Assembly (NCBI GenBank): GCA_024276775.1
Contig: JAJRWO010000152.1
Coordinates: forward strand, 1-7,530
Origin: Gammaproteobacteria bacterium
GTDB lineage: Bacteria > Pseudomonadota > Gammaproteobacteria > Tenderiales > Tenderiaceae
Length of the DNA: 7,530 bases
Direction: 5' to 3'
Of this stretch, positions 4,862-7,530 are shown in pieces. The position numbers were made by a program, and so were the translations under genes. Within the stretch, counting starts at the first letter, position 1; each line of letters begins with the position of its first letter. The notes beneath the pieces were generated by a model, which searched no databases, was not told the DNA's origin, and saw nothing but the letters and a program-made list of their open reading frames with translations.

Positions 4862-7530
4862 TCAGCGAATAGTCGTCACGCCGTTCGCTGTTATTTGTAA
4901 TTTAACGTCACGTTTACCGTGTACTGTGCAGCTGGTCAGCCCATCTTTTTGTGAACAACGAATCAAAGGGGGCGTTTCAGGCCAGTTTTTGTTCAGCGTC
5001 ATGGCAACCAGAAAATGATCTGTTTGTGATACCTCCGCTGGGCTGATTTCAATCCGCCAATTGCCGGCTTCGGCTTTTTTGCCATGGCGTTTTAGCCTCT
5101 TGTAAATATCGCCGTTGTTGTCGTAATTTTTACCATTGATCCAAAATTCCTTGCCCGGTCCGCCGATGACCTTTAGTTGCGCTTGGTTTGGTAGCAACAC
5201 TCTGCCATCGAGTATGCCGCGGCTAGATTTGGATTTGTTATCCGTGGGCAGGGTAACAAGAAACTGCCCATCAACAGGCAACAGGGGCTGTTCCTGAAAG
5301 TGGATTAACCAACGACTGATAAATGTCGGATCGGTTTTGGTTATGCTGTCGTAAACCAGAAACAGATCGTTGACTCGATCGTAGATGATGCTGCGCAGAT
5401 AGCGGTTGACACGTTGGCTGCGGCCTGTAAGTGTCCCTTCACCTGAAAACTTGTTGTTATAGGCGGCAGTTATATCGGCGCTAATCTGAACAATATCGTA
5501 TTGCTCTGAAAACTCGATGATTCTGCCAGTGTGGTAGAGGTCGCGCTTGGTCTTCCACTCGTTGATATTCAGCGGGTGCGGGTAGCGTTCCATGTTGCCG
5601 CCGATGCGTCGCTGGCCACCGTCATTGGCCATGGGACGCGATGATTTGGCGTTGGCCGCTGCTTCATTTGGATCGGTGATGGTGGCGACGTTGTGGGCAA
5701 TGGTCTGATAGGCGTAGTTCAAGTGGTGATCAGAACCATACTTGTAAAACAAGCCGCTGTCGATGGCCAGTGACCCGGCTTTATAGAGTGTGAAACTGCC
5801 TTGGTCGAGATGGCTGAATGACGAATAATTATCCCCGGCCTTGAAGGTGATGTAGCTGGCATCAGGCCCCCAGTCACTGCGCATGACGACCAGGCCAATG
5901 CCATCGAAATGTTTGCTGAGTGGCAGTTGGGCCGCTGCATTGATATCGTAAAGACTGTTATCGGACAGTGGTCCCCATGGCCAGCTGGTGGGGATGGTTT
6001 TTCTGGGGGCGCGGGTCAGGCTATAAGCTGCTGCGTGACGAAATTCCAGTGCCAGTGCACGGCGGTCAGGGGCGTCGCGCTTGAATGAAACGCTATCACC
6101 TAAGCGCATTTGTGTACCATCGGGGCGGGTACGATAGACCAGAAAATCAAGAAAACCACCGATGCCGGAGTCGGTTTTGAAATAGTCTTCGCCGGTGGCG
6201 TTGCGCCACATGTTGGGCAGTTGATAAATGGCTTGGCCAATGCCGTTACTGGTGGTATCTGCACCTTCATGCCAGCCACCATTTTTGCCCATCACCTGAC
6301 GCCATACTGGCAGGATGCGATTTTTCCACATATCGCTGGTGAAGGCCATCACCGCATCACCGCGCGGATCATCCTGGTAGAGAGCGATGCTACAGGCCAT
6401 TAGTGCCTGGGACGAGCCGCTGTAAAGGGTGGCGTTATAAGGCGAGAACTGGCCGCTGCGAATGACCTTGATCAGGTAGTTGCAACCATGGGCCAGCTTA
6501 TCTTGCAGTTGTTGGCGTTGTGTTTCACTCCAGTAGGGGTGTAGCCAATCATAGCCTAGGGCCAGTAGTTTACCTTGTTTGTGGCCCCGCCACTTGAATT
6601 TTAGATTGACGAGTTGTTTGAATATTTGATCCAGGTCTTGACTGCCCGGCTCGATATAGGCCATCAGGATGGCGGCATTGAGTTTACCTTGGCCATTGTT
6701 GGCCTGTTTTCGCTTGGCGGCGAGATATTGGGGGTTTTCGTTATTCAGACGAATAATATCGATTGTTGATGGGGCGGGCAGGCGTGGGTGTTGTGAGCGA
6801 AAGTCCGGCAGCGAGGTGGCAGGCAGGGATTCAGGTGTCGGGATTTCACGCTTGACCTGGGCCATGGCCATTGCTTCTGAATCGGTATTTTGCTGAATCA
6901 TGACCAGGCCCATTACCCCAAGCAGTAACATTGCCAGGCCGAGGCCAAACAGTGCCTTGCGTGGAATGTGTAGCGCTCTTGGTTTGCGGCTGGAATTATT
7001 TGTATTGTCGTTATTTGCCGCTGGGGCACGAACACATTCCGCTAACCATTGACTTAAACGCTGGCCCAGCCAGGCGGCGCTGAGGGCAATGAGGATGTTG
7101 GTGAAGTCGGGGTGAGAGTCGGCCAAAAATAGTTTGCCCGTTTCAATGACAAAGGCTATCAAGGCAGTACTTAACATCAGAGCCAATACAGGTGGGCGGC
7201 GCAATGGGGAGGCACTACTGGCATGCCAGAGCCAGAAGCCAACACCTAGAGGAAAATACACGGCGGCTTGGGCAATGAGGCTGGCCACTGCCTTGGTTTC
7301 GGTAGTGAAATAATGATAATAAAAGGGCAGATAGCGCTGGCTGTCGAGGTTATTGCGCAGTATCTCCATGTCACCCCAGGAGGCACTGGCCCAGCTGTTG
7401 AGCAGGGCGGCAAGTCCAAGGTAAGGAATCAGTGCTAATAACAACGCCGGCCTTAGTTTTTGGGCATGGTATTGAGCCAGTTGTGGTGAGGGTAACTGAC
7501 GCAACCGGACTCCCAGACAAATGCCGATTA
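4862..7530 (-). CDS. VanZ-like membrane domain fused to periplasmic heparinase II/III-type domain (5' end probably outside window)
   Basis: Numbering is from the TTG at 7504, giving 880 residues to the TGA at 4862-4864. Residues 1-155 hold about four hydrophobic segments (near 19-37, 72-93, 105-123, 133-150), with FPLGVGFWLW, IETGKLFLADSHPDFTN and LGQRL in VanZ-like order. After a polar linker, a further membrane segment at about 184-204 leads to a large domain, presumably periplasmic. The alpha-helical part has GGWHEG (409-414) and TRPDGTQMRLGD (459-470). The beta-sandwich part has SHLDQGSFTLYKAG (564-577), AIDSG (580-584) and TIAHN (601-605), as in heparinase II/III-like lyases, which cleave uronic-acid polysaccharides by beta-elimination. 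His565, Asp582 and His604 match a metal-site pattern. The frame stays open to base 7530, and residues before the TTG (IGICLGVRLRQ) resemble the end of another VanZ repeat, so translation may begin outside the window. TTG with GGGAG five bases upstream is the alternative. Substrate and activity are unproven. Confidence 0.88.
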   Translation of the reverse strand, partial: IGICLGVRLRQLPSPQLAQYHAQKLRPALLLALIPYLGLAALLNSWASASWGDMEILRNNLDSQRYLPFYYHYFTTETKAVASLIAQAAVYFPLGVGFWLWHASSASPLRRPPVLALMLSTALIAFVIETGKLFLADSHPDFTNILIALSAAWLGQRLSQWLAECVRAPAANNDNTNNSSRKPRALHIPRKALFGLGLAMLLLGVMGLVMIQQNTDSEAMAMAQVKREIPTPESLPATSLPDFRSQHPRLPAPSTIDIIRLNNENPQYLAAKRKQANNGQGKLNAAILMAYIEPGSQDLDQIFKQLVNLKFKWRGHKQGKLLALGYDWLHPYWSETQRQQLQDKLAHGCNYLIKVIRSGQFSPYNATLYSGSSQALMACSIALYQDDPRGDAVMAFTSDMWKNRILPVWRQVMGKNGGWHEGADTTSNGIGQAIYQLPNMWRNATGEDYFKTDSGIGGFLDFLVYRTRPDGTQMRLGDSVSFKRDAPDRRALALEFRHAAAYSLTRAPRKTIPTSWPWGPLSDNSLYDINAAAQLPLSKHFDGIGLVVMRSDWGPDASYITFKAGDNYSSFSHLDQGSFTLYKAGSLAIDSGLFYKYGSDHHLNYAYQTIAHNVATITDPNEAAANAKSSRPMANDGGQRRIGGNMERYPHPLNINEWKTKRDLYHTGRIIEFSEQYDIVQISADITAAYNNKFSGEGTLTGRSQRVNRYLRSIIYDRVNDLFLVYDSITKTDPTFISRWLIHFQEQPLLPVDGQFLVTLPTDNKSKSSRGILDGRVLLPNQAQLKVIGGPGKEFWINGKNYDNNGDIYKRLKRHGKKAEAGNWRIEISPAEVSQTDHFLVAMTLNKNWPETPPLIRCSQKDGLTSCTVHGKRDVKLQITANGVTTIR

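Noticed and set aside
6110..6403. Plus-strand open frame of 97 codons opposite the heparinase domain
   Set aside because: It lies inside a well-supported coding region on the other strand, and nothing in it is recognisable.
1..7530. CRISPR array, tRNA, rRNA or insertion sequence
   Set aside because: No regularly spaced direct repeats, no cloverleaf-like sequence, no rRNA-like stretch and no transposase reading frame were seen on either strand.

Overview
The window reads as a piece of an extracellular-polysaccharide (EPS, capsule or O-antigen) locus from a Gram-negative bacterium. Protein style, moderate base composition (roughly half G+C by eye) and tightly packed genes suggest a Pseudomonadota member, probably a gammaproteobacterium. 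No species can be named from the sequence alone.

Layout. Bases 1-2875 hold four dTDP-L-rhamnose genes on the + strand in the order rfbB (3' part only), rfbA, rfbC, rfbD. rfbB and rfbA are separated by a 117-base spacer with a G/C-rich inverted repeat. The rfbA/rfbC and rfbC/rfbD stop and start codons overlap by one base. Eight bases after rfbD, a GTG-started gene (2884-4224) encodes a secreted right-handed beta-helix protein of the pectate/alginate/chondroitin lyase fold type. After a 132-base gap, a 135-residue secreted protein with four cysteines (4357-4764) has its own good ribosome binding site; I cannot assign it a function. A 97-base spacer with two hairpins separates it from a convergent gene on the - strand (4862 to the right edge). 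That gene encodes an inner-membrane VanZ-like domain joined to a large periplasmic heparinase II/III-type domain.

How the genes fit together. rfbBACD would make dTDP-L-rhamnose from glucose-1-phosphate in the cytoplasm, supplying glycosyltransferases that lie outside the window. The two predicted polysaccharide-active proteins, one periplasmic or secreted and one membrane-anchored, would act on the polymer after export: trimming, cleaning up stalled chains, or modifying it. The small secreted protein lies between them and may belong to the same process, but this is only positional evidence.

Points worth attention. The - strand reading frame stays open to the right edge, and the visible residues resemble the end of another VanZ repeat, so the obvious TTG start at 7504 may be internal. 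In the heparinase domain the His/Asp/His metal-site pattern appears intact, but the position two residues before the first metal His, where heparinase II has a catalytic His, is Phe. No tRNA, rRNA, CRISPR array, transposase or attachment site was seen.
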